Shown here in pieces: positions 26,824-35,800 of a stretch of 64,000 nucleotides of DNA. The DNA lies in assembly GCF_050633145.1 (NCBI RefSeq), contig NZ_JBOEFY010000006.1, forward strand, positions 70,466 through 134,465, given 5' to 3'. A model generated the notes under the pieces. The model saw nothing but the letters and a program-made list of their open reading frames with translations. It ran no database searches and had not been told where the DNA came from. The stretch's first letter is position 1. Every line of letters starts with the position of its first letter. This stretch comes from Kordia sp050633145. GTDB lineage: Bacteria > Bacteroidota > Bacteroidia > Flavobacteriales > Flavobacteriaceae. Both the position numbers and the translations under genes were made by a program.

Positions 26824-27575
26824 TAATTCTTTTTATCAAGCATGAGAAAGCCGCTAGATTTTTCGACTTGTTTTAGATATTCTTCTTCTGTTATTGCTTT
26901 TCCTTTGATTGGTTTAATTACAATTTCATTTTCGTTTACAAAAGAAATTTTGCTTGCATAAAAAGTATATCTCTGATCTTTTAATTCTAAAATTAAACCA
27001 GGCAACCCATTGTATTCTTTTAACCCAAATCTTACAGGAATTTGTGGAGCGTACCAAGCAACAACCTCATAAGTGACTTGATGCCCTAAAGCGGCTTTAT
27101 AAGTTCTGCTTGTAGTTGCCTTGAAGCATTTATATTTTCCAATCATTTTACTTTCCTTACTAAGTTTCCAATCAGATGATAACATTGTTTTGGAAGAAAC
27201 TAAAAAACTTTCGCCTAACCCTTTATAATCTCTAATAACTTGTTTTTTCTTTAGGTCAGTATGATAATTACCTTTTACAACAAGACTCCTTGCAAAATGC
27301 AAACCTAGTGGTGTATCATCATTTTCTAAGGTGTTTTCTACGTAAAAAAATGAAACATTTTGTTTAAACTTTAAATTGAAAGTAATTGTTTTAGATTCTT
27401 TAATAAATCTATCTTGTAGTTTTTCAAATTCGTTTTTTTCACTATTATTTTTTTTACTAACTACGTTAGGACTAAATTTATAAACAACGATTCCCGCTAA
27501 ATTTGTTTTTGATTGGGCATTTGTTGCTAGTGAGTAAACAAAAATTGTTATTATTAAAATTAATATTTTTTTCAT
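26823..27575 (-). CDS. GLPGLI family protein
   Basis: A 250-residue exported protein with a signal peptide (ILIIITIFVYSLATNAQ). The family motif appears as YNGLPGLILELKDQRYTFYA. The family is restricted to Bacteroidota and its function is unknown. It is usually next to a carboxypeptidase-like/TonB-plug barrel, exactly as here. It lies ~60 bp downstream of the small secreted protein gene, so the three probably form one operon. Confidence 0.92.
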   Translation of the reverse strand: MKKILILIITIFVYSLATNAQSKTNLAGIVVYKFSPNVVSKKNNSEKNEFEKLQDRFIKESKTITFNLKFKQNVSFFYVENTLENDDTPLGLHFARSLVVKGNYHTDLKKKQVIRDYKGLGESFLVSSKTMLSSDWKLSKESKMIGKYKCFKATTSRTYKAALGHQVTYEVVAWYAPQIPVRFGLKEYNGLPGLILELKDQRYTFYASKISFVNENEIVIKPIKGKAITEEEYLKQVEKSSGFLMLDKKN

Positions 27576-27637
27576 GTTATAAGTCTTTAATTAAGGCTAT
27601 CGTAAAGATAGCCTTTTTGAGTAATGTTATACCTTGA

Positions 27638-27916
27638 TTAATTTGCGGCAACAATTTCTTCCATTGTATAACCTTCACATAATGCATAAGCAATATTCAT
27701 AATTTGTGTGAGTTCTCCAATTGTAAGATCGGGAATTGCATTTGAGGCTTGATGCATTACAATAAATGATCTGTCTTCACATTCTTCCGAATCCTCATTG
27801 ATAAACATTTCACTTGAATCCTCATTCACTAATGCTTCATTTGAAGCTAACAGGGTAAAACTCATGGTGCTAAACATCAACAATAACACCAAACTAATTG
27901 AAAAGATTTTTTTCAT
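27638..27916 (-). CDS. Small secreted protein of the GLPGLI cassette
   Basis: A 92-residue precursor with a signal peptide (ISLVLLLMFSTMSFTLLAS). An acidic segment with repeated phrases follows (VNEDSSEMFINEDSEECEDR), then a helix-rich tail GELTQIMNIAYALCEGYTME. Two Cys remain in the mature part and could form a disulfide. It is the first gene of the GLPGLI/barrel operon, so it may be the cargo or a ligand of that system. No family is recognised. Confidence 0.7.
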   Translation of the reverse strand: MKKIFSISLVLLLMFSTMSFTLLASNEALVNEDSSEMFINEDSEECEDRSFIVMHQASNAIPDLTIGELTQIMNIAYALCEGYTMEEIVAAN

Positions 27917-28327
27917 TTTGTAAATAAATTAAATTATGCCTACTCTTAATAATGGTTTTCGGCGTTTCCCATGAATTACTGCAACACAACTCTACGAGAA
28001 TAGGGGGAATTTACACTATGAATTAACCTTAAAACTATAACTATGAAAAATTGAAAAAATTTTATTTTATGTTAAATTTACTCTTTGTTAATAGTTGACT
28101 GAAAATAGGACTATCTTAGTTTTTTACTATATTAGTTGCGTGAAAAACTATAATAGAATTGTCTTTGACAGTCCTATTAGATTGCTTTTACTTTCGATTG
28201 AACAAAATTTTAATCTTTAAAAAACTCTTTCGTCAGTAAAAGACTATAAAACTGAAACAAATATAATTTATTATTTTATAAAATCAACTAAAACTTTATA
28301 AAATGATGAATTATTTTATATTACTTA
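27917..28327. other. Divergent intergenic region
   Basis: 411 bp of AT-rich DNA between the secreted-protein operon (leftward) and the HTH regulator (rightward). A dyad-like pair ATAGGACTAT (near 28106) and AGTCCTAT (near 28170) flanks ~60 bp and could be operators for the regulator. No gene or clean promoter was identified. Confidence 0.4.
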
Positions 28328-28699
28328 ATGGAAATCAAAGAGAAAATAAAGGACATTTTAAAGTTTTACAATCTAAGACAAAACAGCTTTGCGGATAGAA
28401 TTGGTGTTACTCCGCAAACAGTTAGTGATGTTTTAAATGATAAGAAGAAAGCAGGCGATAAAATCATAATAGGAATTTTAGATAATTTTCAAGATATTAA
28501 TCCTCTTTGGTTATTTAGAGACGAAGAAGAAATGCACGCTAGTAAAAACGAAAAGAAAAATCTTTCCGACTTTTCAAATGAAGAAATTGCATTGCACGTA
28601 ATTAACAGAGAATCCGAGTTTTTAAATATTCCTATTTTTTCTAATTTGATTGAGAAAAAAGCGGCTATGAAAGCAATCGAAATCTTAAATAATGTTTAG
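28328..28699 (+). CDS. Phage-repressor-like helix-turn-helix regulator
   Basis: A 123-residue protein. The first ~60 residues are a Cro/C1-type HTH (FADRIGVTPQTVSDVLND). A linker and a C-terminal helical segment (SNLIEKKAAMKAIEILNNV) follow and may dimerise. In Bacteroidota such proteins are common in accessory DNA and often control neighbouring genes. It converges with the 28696-28926 gene with a 4 bp overlap. Confidence 0.8.
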   Translation: MEIKEKIKDILKFYNLRQNSFADRIGVTPQTVSDVLNDKKKAGDKIIIGILDNFQDINPLWLFRDEEEMHASKNEKKNLSDFSNEEIALHVINRESEFLNIPIFSNLIEKKAAMKAIEILNNV

Positions 28700-28926
28700 C
28701 TTATGTTACACATCGCTTTGTAGTAATCAATTGCATCACTTTTATTTCCATTAAACTTGGAATCAATCAATTTTTTTAAAGTTTCTGAGAGCTTTTCAAT
28801 TTCATTTTTCTGTTCTATTGCTTTTTGAATAGTTAATAACTCTAAATCACTTAAATAATCATCATAAATAGAACTATCTATATATCCCGAATTTTTCACG
28901 CTAACTTTATTCTTTTTAGTTTTCAT
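28696..28926 (-). CDS. Small hypothetical protein
   Basis: A 76-residue charged protein with a predicted long helix (LELLTIQKAIEQKNEIEKLS), possibly a coiled coil. Its start overlaps the end of the membrane protein gene by 11 bp, so they are cotranscribed. No family recognised. Confidence 0.55.
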   Translation of the reverse strand: MKTKKNKVSVKNSGYIDSSIYDDYLSDLELLTIQKAIEQKNEIEKLSETLKKLIDSKFNGNKSDAIDYYKAMCNIS

Positions 28927-29512
28927 TATCCAAGATAGTTTTATGCGTTACTGTTCCTCTTTGTTTTTTGTATTCAATTAATTTTTCGTCTTTTATAAAT
29001 CCTTCTTTATCTAAAGAATATAAAAAGGAAATTAAATTCCTTATTGATTGTTTTGTTTTTTCAATCCCTAAATGATATCTACTATATATCTTATTAGAAA
29101 TCAATATTGGTATTAAACTTAGTATTGCTATTGAACTGTAATATGCAGGCTTTGGCAAATCACTTGCCGCCCAAAAAATCCAAATGAATTGATAAATAGA
29201 AGAATATAGAAATATATGTCCGCAGATTTTAAAACAAATTTTTGGTACTCTTTCAAATATGTATTTGGAAGCAAGTATCAATAATGATGAACATATAAGT
29301 AATGAATAGGGTGTACCAGAAGCATAAGTAAATGCCCTTAAATTATTAAAACCAAAAACTTTGTCCTTTGACGTTTTGCTTAAAAAAATATGTATGTAAG
29401 GTGCAATAAAAGATATTACAATTATCGCACCCACTAATACAATAAGTACTTTAGTCTCTATCGGCAGGGCTTTGTACTTCTTCTTTATCAATTCCGAATT
29501 GTTCGTTTTCAT
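28916..29512 (-). CDS. Four-span membrane protein, unknown
   Basis: A 198-residue inner membrane protein with about four hydrophobic spans (VLIVLVGAIIVISFIAPYI, PYSLLICSSLLILAS, IFLYSSIYQFIWIFWAASD, YYSSIAILSLIPILIS) and a ~60-residue charged cytoplasmic tail. It overlaps the small lipoprotein gene by 62 bp and the downstream gene by 11 bp. No known family is recognised. Confidence 0.65.
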   Translation of the reverse strand: MKTNNSELIKKKYKALPIETKVLIVLVGAIIVISFIAPYIHIFLSKTSKDKVFGFNNLRAFTYASGTPYSLLICSSLLILASKYIFERVPKICFKICGHIFLYSSIYQFIWIFWAASDLPKPAYYSSIAILSLIPILISNKIYSRYHLGIEKTKQSIRNLISFLYSLDKEGFIKDEKLIEYKKQRGTVTHKTILDNEN

Positions 29513-29579
29513 TTTCTACTGTTGGAGGTGTACAAGCTACAAATGTTAATACAGCCATGATTGCTAATAATTTTCTCAT
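29451..29579 (-). CDS. 42-residue lipoprotein
   Basis: MRKLLAIMAVLTFVACTPPT is a short lipoprotein signal with the lipidated Cys in FVAC, followed by an acidic tail (VENENEQFGIDKEEVQ). It ends inside the next gene in another frame. Small lipoproteins of this sort are common in Bacteroidota mobile DNA. Confidence 0.6.
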   Translation of the reverse strand: MRKLLAIMAVLTFVACTPPTVENENEQFGIDKEEVQSPADRD

Positions 29580-29939
29580 AAATAATAAGTTTTTAAAGAT
29601 TAAAATTTAATAAGAAAAATACTATAATGCTTGCAATTGATTAGCTTGTTGAAAAATTAGTTATTTACTATTTATCAACATTTTAAAGCATAAATAAACT
29701 AAAAACAAAAATAATAAAGTAACATAGTTCAGATTACTGTTAAACCATAAAAGACTTACGGTTTATGATTATAGTTTAGCATCTGTATAATAAAAATGAT
29801 TTCCTTACGGTTTTCCGTAAATAGGTGCTTTCTTCGATATCAATTAAATTATATTGAATATGATTTAGATAGTTTAAATCATAATTTTTCCTACAAATTA
29901 AAATTCTTATTGTAAATTTCAACCAAGATTTTATTCACT
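29580..29939. other. Intergenic region upstream of the STAND gene
   Basis: 360 bp. It holds a small hairpin TTACGG-TTTT-CCGTAA (29805-29820) and a second CTTACGGTTT near 29755, which may be paired operator-like sites. No gene seen. Confidence 0.45.
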
Positions 29940-32900
29940 ATGAAAACTCCAAGAAATCCCCTTATAGGATATACTTATCAACAACAAATTACATTTCTAT
30001 TCTTAATAATGATGGATGCTAAAAGAAACTTCAACTCATTAGAAATGGAAGCTGAAGTGAACCATAATTTTGATGACCTTAAAATTAGTTGTGATGATGG
30101 AGTTTTCTATTTTCAAATCAAAGATTTTAAGGATATAAAATTGAAAAATTTGACTTTTTTAAAAAATCAAGTTTCTATAAAAGGTAAAATTCATAAGCTA
30201 TCAACTCAAGGAGTTAACATAATATTTTTCAAGAACATAGAATTGAATACGAATAGTAGTATTTTCGGTTTAGATTCTTTCCTCACAAATAATATACACA
30301 TCATATCATTATCAAGACTAGAACTAGACGAGATAATAGATGATTTATATGGTCAAAATAATGAGAGAAGACTCGTTATTGAAAAATTTTTCAAACAGTC
30401 TTTAGATGACAGAAAACTTTTGATAGAACGACGAGACTTACCTGTAATCAAAGTCTACGATACAAAATTAATTGAAGAAACAATTAATGTAGGTAAAGAA
30501 CATTTAGAATTTTCAAATATACTTTTTATTGAAGGTAAACCAGGCATTGGAAAAAGTCATTATGTAGATAGTCTAGCTGAAATTTATGAAGAAAATATTT
30601 TATATCGTTTTTGGATATCTAATCAAGATAAAGATTATAGAAACCGATTATTATATGATAAATTTTTATCAGATATCTCCAAAAAAATATACCGAGACTA
30701 TACTTCAAGAGATGAAAACGAAATTATTAATAAAATTAAAGAAAAAGGAAAGTTAATCATCATTGATGGTTTAGATCACGTTGAGAATTACAATAAAACA
30801 GACTTAACAAAATTTATTTCATTTATTAATTTACTGTGTAAAAAATGTAAAGTTATTGTTTTGTCAAGACCCTTAAAAACAAATATTACTTGGAAAAAAC
30901 AGATATTAACAAATTGGAATAAAAAGCAAACTATTAAGGTTGTCAAGGAATTATATCATATTGAAAATTATAGAATAGGTAATAGAATCTTTGAATTAAC
31001 AGATGGTTATCCTATTTTAGTTCGATTCATTTGTGAACACTATAAAAAAAATGATGAGATTCCAGATTTAAAAAAACTAACAGGAATAGACGATTATTAC
31101 AATCAAGTTCTTGAAAATGTTGAGACAAAAACTGCCTTAACATTGTTCTTAACTTCAAGGAGTTTCTTTATGAAGTCAGAACTGAAACTATTTCTAAAAG
31201 ATGAATTATTTGACTTAGCTAAAGAATTTATAAAAGCTTACCCTTATTTGTTTGAAATAAGACTAAACAGAATTTCTTTATTTCATGATAGTTTCAATAA
31301 ATATTTGAGAGAACTTAATATCAATTTCTTAAACAGAAAGGAAAAAGTAAATGAGATAGTTTATTATTCTATTCTTAATCAAGAAGCAAAATTTATATCT
31401 CGATATTCTTATTTTGATCTTGATAATAAAATGAAGCTAGATATTATTAAAAAGTTTTGTTCAATAAAAGTTTTTAAAGAAATCGCAACCAAGTGCATTG
31501 ATTACGAAGCTTTACGATCATTTTATAACCAAATAAGAGAAACTTTAAGCTATGTGTCCTGTAATGATTTAAGCGTGCAAAGTTACTACGATTTATCTTT
31601 AATCTTAAATACTGTTATAAGAGATCATGTTTCCACCAATAACCAATTTTTATATACTTATGTAAAGTCTTTGTTATTTAATGGTTTTACAATTAAAGAC
31701 ATAACAAGCTCTGGGTATTTATTTGGTACTTTCTATTATATTATGGAACAGGATTTTACTTTTTTATATAATTTAAAAAGCAATGACCATTATGGAACTT
31801 CACGTTTTCTTGAAGAATTACGTAAACATATTGATAAAGAAAATTCTTTTTTTGAAATACATGAAAACCCATTAAAATTAAATGAACCAATAGGTCATTA
31901 TTTAGATAGCAAAAATCTACATTTGACACAAAATCTTATTGCTATTTTAACTAATTTATACATTTACAAAACATCTGAAGAATCATTGCTTGAACTACAA
32001 AAATGTATAGTAGAATTTATTGATGGAGATGAACTCGAAGGTATTAATCAGTTAAGGATTATATTAAAAAAGAGAAGTCTTAATACAAACTTATACCATC
32101 CTAAATCAATTCTTAATAAAATAAAAAGAGAACTATTTGCTTTAGGAAAACTGAAAAATGTAAATCCGTATCTGCATAATAGTTTGAAGGCTTACATTCA
32201 AGAAAATAATCATATTGGTTCTTTTGAAATGTGGGTTAATGTCTTGAATTATTTACGATTATCTTTAAAGGAAAAAAGAAAAATTGATATTACAGATATA
32301 GGTCATTTTTGGTATATGTATCATGAAAGAAAGGACTACACAATTATAAATATTTATGATGCCTATAAAGTATTTGAAGAAAATGAATTAATAAAAGAAA
32401 AGCAGTCAATAAAAAATATAGTTTTTGCACAAAGCATATCTGAGAAAGGAATACAATATATTTTGAGAGACTACATAAACGATCATTCTCCCAAAATACT
32501 AGAAAAAATAGAAACACATTTTGACTTAGATGACTTACAAGTAATTTGGTTCGATTTATCTACAAAACATATCAATGCTTTTTCAGATAATCTATTTGAA
32601 CACGCTTTAAGTGAGTTTTTATATAATCATCAGTATAGTCGAAAAATTGAATTTAAGGATATAAAGAATGTTTTCGCATCTTCAAAATGGGTTGATTTAC
32701 TAAAGATTTTAAAATTTGTAAAACACGATATCCGTATTCCCAATGATGCTCCAGAACTAAATGAACTAGAAAAACATGATATTGTAATATGTCCCTACGA
32801 TACAGAGGATGATTACTCACCTATGTCTAGTAATGAAAGATATAATGATATGATTTTAGATTCTAAAGACAAAGATTTTATTCTTGAAAAAAAATTAAGT

Positions 32901-33194
32901 ATTCTTGAAATTTCAAAATGCTTAGATGGTAATTATTCTTCGCTAACGGATTTAGAAATCTATAAATTATACTCAAAAGATGTAGTGTCTAAGAACTTAA
33001 ATGAGATTTTATATAATGCCATGACAGCTAAGACATTAAGAACAAATAGTTTTGGAAATCTTTTCCATTTTGTTGGTAATCTACCTAGAATTGTTAATGA
33101 TTATCACGAAAACTCCAACATCGAAAAATTGTTTGAAAGTTTCAATATATTTCTTGAACTATCATTGTTAAACGAAAATAAGTATTCAAATTAA
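29940..33194 (+). CDS. STAND-type NTPase with nuclease-like N-terminus, candidate anti-phage protein
   Basis: A 1084-residue protein. Residues 1-~110 resemble a Cap4/DUF4297-type PD-(D/E)XK nuclease: PLIGYTYQQQITFLFL, acidic residues at 45-46, and Q59-I-K61 in FYFQIKDFK. A P-loop NTPase follows, with Walker A GKPGIGKS (199-206), Walker B LIIIDGLDH (about 272-280) and VIVLSRP as sensor 1. The DGLD form of Walker B is typical of STAND/NACHT NTPases. The C-terminal ~600 residues are helical and may sense a phage product, as in AVAST-like systems. It lies in the defence-rich region, followed by a small membrane gene. The assignment to a named system is not made. Confidence 0.65.
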   Translation: MKTPRNPLIGYTYQQQITFLFLIMMDAKRNFNSLEMEAEVNHNFDDLKISCDDGVFYFQIKDFKDIKLKNLTFLKNQVSIKGKIHKLSTQGVNIIFFKNIELNTNSSIFGLDSFLTNNIHIISLSRLELDEIIDDLYGQNNERRLVIEKFFKQSLDDRKLLIERRDLPVIKVYDTKLIEETINVGKEHLEFSNILFIEGKPGIGKSHYVDSLAEIYEENILYRFWISNQDKDYRNRLLYDKFLSDISKKIYRDYTSRDENEIINKIKEKGKLIIIDGLDHVENYNKTDLTKFISFINLLCKKCKVIVLSRPLKTNITWKKQILTNWNKKQTIKVVKELYHIENYRIGNRIFELTDGYPILVRFICEHYKKNDEIPDLKKLTGIDDYYNQVLENVETKTALTLFLTSRSFFMKSELKLFLKDELFDLAKEFIKAYPYLFEIRLNRISLFHDSFNKYLRELNINFLNRKEKVNEIVYYSILNQEAKFISRYSYFDLDNKMKLDIIKKFCSIKVFKEIATKCIDYEALRSFYNQIRETLSYVSCNDLSVQSYYDLSLILNTVIRDHVSTNNQFLYTYVKSLLFNGFTIKDITSSGYLFGTFYYIMEQDFTFLYNLKSNDHYGTSRFLEELRKHIDKENSFFEIHENPLKLNEPIGHYLDSKNLHLTQNLIAILTNLYIYKTSEESLLELQKCIVEFIDGDELEGINQLRIILKKRSLNTNLYHPKSILNKIKRELFALGKLKNVNPYLHNSLKAYIQENNHIGSFEMWVNVLNYLRLSLKEKRKIDITDIGHFWYMYHERKDYTIINIYDAYKVFEENELIKEKQSIKNIVFAQSISEKGIQYILRDYINDHSPKILEKIETHFDLDDLQVIWFDLSTKHINAFSDNLFEHALSEFLYNHQYSRKIEFKDIKNVFASSKWVDLLKILKFVKHDIRIPNDAPELNELEKHDIVICPYDTEDDYSPMSSNERYNDMILDSKDKDFILEKKLSILEISKCLDGNYSSLTDLEIYKLYSKDVVSKNLNEILYNAMTAKTLRTNSFGNLFHFVGNLPRIVNDYHENSNIEKLFESFNIFLELSLLNENKYSN

Positions 33195-33212
33195 TGTTAA
33201 AAATTATTAAAT

Positions 33213-33618
33213 ATGAGCATCGAACAATCATATAAAAAGTTTCAAACGATTAAGGATAAAACATTCAATCACATGATTGATGTGTTGAAACATTTTGTAA
33301 GTATTAGTGGAGTCTTACTTGCTATTTTAATTTCATTCAATTCCAATCCAACGAATAAGGCTACTCTTTTTTATTGTGTATTGTATTGCTTGATTATCTG
33401 CATCTTTTCGGGAACAATAGGTCTATATATCTTTGATACAATTAAGGAGAATTAACAAAGATTTTGCAAAAGCTGTAATGAAACAAATTAGGGAGAATAA
33501 GAATACTCACGATCCATTGATTACTAAATACAATAAGTTAGCCTTATTGGTTGAATTTATTTGTTTTCTTTCATTCTTGACTTCTATGATTCTATTGGCT
33601 ATTTATGCAATGCCGTAA
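33213..33618 (+). pseudogene. Three-span membrane protein, apparently frameshifted
   Basis: The first frame (33213-33455, 80 residues) has two membrane spans (VSISGVLLAILISF and YCVLYCLIICIFSGTIGLYI) and stops after DTIKEN. The next frame continues without a good start (only TTG at 33433) as NKDFAKAVMKQIRENKN and a third span (EFICFLSFLTSMILLAIYAM). Joined at GAGAATTAACAAAG (near 33449) they make one ~133-residue protein. A single-base indel, a programmed shift or two overlapping genes are possible. It follows the STAND gene by 18 bp and may be cotranscribed with it. Confidence 0.55.
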
Positions 33619-33735
33619 TTTATACCTAAGATAAAACCAAACATTTTTGATAGTTTAGAATTATTTTATGATATTATAAATAGCGAAAGAGTAATCTTTC
33701 CAGTACAACGGTTACCGGTGTTGTTTACAGTTTTT

Positions 33736-35019
33736 TTACCAATTCAAATGAAAATTTCCTTCTATCATTTTATGATTATACTGAATTTCATTTCTACAAT
33801 CTTCCGTTCTCAATACATACATAGTTTTTTGACTTTCTATATATTTCGGTTTAATATTTATCGTTAATTCTCCTTCATCGTTAAAATCTCTTGCTAAAAG
33901 TGTCCATTTAATTTTGATTTCTCCTTCTTTAGCTAATTTTGGTGTTACTATTATCTGTTTACTACTAGAAGTGTCTTTTTGGATTATGAAGTTTTTTGAA
34001 GGTTCAAATAAACCAAATCGTTCATTAATCCAAGTAGTGGCATTGTAAGTCTTTAATTCATTAATTCTGGGTGGATTTACTTGTATGCTCTCAAAATCTC
34101 CTTCTATTCGAAATGATAGTTTAAAATCATCTATTCCTGAACGACCATCATTCTTAATTTTGAGCTTAAAACTAAATTCTTGTTTATCTTTTATTAAGTT
34201 ATTTAAAATTCTCGGAACTATATTTGTGTCTAGTTTTTGCTTTGGATAAGTACTTTCAATATATTCTTGACTTTTGATGTCAACTCCATTAATTAAAATT
34301 TTGTCACTTGTTAGAATATTGTCAGATATTTTATTTGAAAAGTTAAAGATTCTATTTATAAAACTCGATTTGTTTTCGTTCTGAAATTCTTTAAATGCCT
34401 TTTGAAAAGCAGTTTTTTCTTCAAGTTTTTCAGTATCTGTTTGTAAACGATAAGTCACATTATTTTTGATGAATTCAGGCGAAACATTTTTTTCTGATTT
34501 GTCATTTTCAAAACTTATATATACAGATTTTTGGCTCGCGAAATTTTGATTATTAAGATACCAATTTTCAATATTATCGTATTCTTGAATTTTTCTTGAA
34601 AAATATTCCCAAAAACATATTTGCACTCTGAAAATACCACTTTTAATATGTTTTAAATTTATTTCTCGAACGTATTCTTCCAAGTCTCCATCTTTTTGAA
34701 AACTTGTTGCGATAACTAATTTCTCTAATTTAGGTGTAAATTCTTTTGCCTTTTCTATTTCTTCATCAATAGTTGCTTTGGTTAATTTTTGAATTTTACC
34801 ATATTTACAGAATAGTTTTGTGTTTTTACATTGAATTCCAAAATAATTTTTTTCGTTTTTTGGTACACAACAAATATCTACACCTTTTTGTTTTGAGCCA
34901 CTTTCAGAATTAAATTCGATATCGTCTGGAACATTCCATATTTCTCCCCAAAGTTTTAAAGCCAAGTGTTCAAAACTTTGCCAATTTTGTGGTGGGTGAA
35001 TTCTATTTTGTTCAATCAT
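33736..35019 (-). CDS. Mrr-like restriction endonuclease domain protein
   Basis: A 427-residue protein. Residues ~10-160 fit an Mrr-type PD-(D/E)XK nuclease: E17 in SFEHLALKLWGEIW, D48 in QKGVDICCVP, and Q63-C-K65 in FGIQCKNTK, a Q-x-K variant common in REase effectors. The later part (~260-410) is beta-rich (EFSFKLKIKNDGRSGIDDF) and looks Ig-like. It may be a stand-alone type IV-like restriction or abortive nuclease. It is convergent with the STAND operon and lies between it and a repeat element. Confidence 0.7.
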   Translation of the reverse strand: MIEQNRIHPPQNWQSFEHLALKLWGEIWNVPDDIEFNSESGSKQKGVDICCVPKNEKNYFGIQCKNTKLFCKYGKIQKLTKATIDEEIEKAKEFTPKLEKLVIATSFQKDGDLEEYVREINLKHIKSGIFRVQICFWEYFSRKIQEYDNIENWYLNNQNFASQKSVYISFENDKSEKNVSPEFIKNNVTYRLQTDTEKLEEKTAFQKAFKEFQNENKSSFINRIFNFSNKISDNILTSDKILINGVDIKSQEYIESTYPKQKLDTNIVPRILNNLIKDKQEFSFKLKIKNDGRSGIDDFKLSFRIEGDFESIQVNPPRINELKTYNATTWINERFGLFEPSKNFIIQKDTSSSKQIIVTPKLAKEGEIKIKWTLLARDFNDEGELTINIKPKYIESQKTMYVLRTEDCRNEIQYNHKMIEGNFHLNW

Positions 35020-35068
35020 TTTCTATATTTCAAATGGTGCTCTGAAATTGTACACAACGTATGCATGT

Positions 35069-35195
35069 GGCTGTCAGAAAAGTGTATTGAAACGTCATTC
35101 TGAGCTTGACTCAGAATCTCATCATGTTGATTTTCAACTGTTATGAGAAACCGAATCAAGTTCGGTTTGACGAAATATGTACTTTTCAGACAGCC
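35069..35195. repeat. 127 bp MITE-like palindromic element
   Basis: Terminal inverted repeats GGCTGTCAGAAAAGT (35069-35083) and ACTTTTCAGACAGCC (35181-35195) match in 14 of 15 positions. Inside are two hairpins, ATTCTGAG-CTTGA-CTCAGAAT and AAACCGAA-TCAAG-TTCGGTTT. The phrase GTCATTCTGAGCTTGACTCA resembles dispersed repeats I know from many flavobacterial genomes. No coding capacity. Confidence 0.75.
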
Positions 35196-35261
35196 TCATT
35201 TCCACTATAACCAAACCTATTTATTTTTAAGAATTTAGTTATTTTTAAAACTACAATTTTC

Positions 35262-35593
35262 TTACTCAAAGTCAAAGTCATCTAAAGGATTTTTTATGTT
35301 TTCAATACTCGTTTGTGTGATATGCGTATACATTTCTGTAGTTTTAGAACTTTGATGTCCTAATATATACCGTATATATCTTAAACTTATGCCTTTTTCT
35401 AATAAATGCGTTGCGAAGCTATGTCTTAGTGTGTGTGGTGTTACGTTTTTAGTAATTTGAGCATCTGTGATATATTTATGTAGAAATTTCCGAATACTTG
35501 ATGCAGTACATGCACCTCCTCTCTACCCTTCAATTAAATAGTGTTTAGGAGCATACTTTTTAGTATAATTTTTTTATTTTTTAGTTCACTCAT
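35262..35593 (-). pseudogene. Broken tyrosine recombinase, C-terminal remnant
   Basis: An 87-codon frame (35522-35262) encodes the catalytic end of a tyrosine recombinase: the HxxR block VTPHTLRHSFATHLLEKG, GHQSSKT and the nucleophile Tyr in TEMYTHIT, ending NIKNPLDDFDFE. It has no start. Upstream in the same frame is an in-frame TAG at 35525-35523, preceded by YAPKHYLIEG, which also looks integrase-like; a further 1 bp shift in an A-run interrupts it. The type differs from the tRNA-linked integrase and resembles the integron-type or XerD-like Bacteroidota recombinases. It is a relic of another insertion. Confidence 0.85.
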
Positions 35594-35800
35594 AAACAAG
35601 CTAATAGATTTTAAATCCTCAACCAGAAATTTCAAATTTCAAGCCTGTTAATTGAAATTATCTGATAAACAAACTAGAAAAGTACAAATCAGAAAAAAGC
35701 TGTTAAAACACAACTATTTTTCAAAAAACGTATCACTTTTACTGCTAAAAACTTGAATTTCGCCCTCATTTTATCAAAAAACCACCTTCTTTAAAGACTT

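Noticed and set aside
33669..35065. Integron attC-like sites (GTACAACG near 33698 and GTACACAACGT near 35050)
   Set aside because: Suggestive because an integron-type integrase relic is close, but I could not find paired core sites with the required secondary structure; too weak to call.
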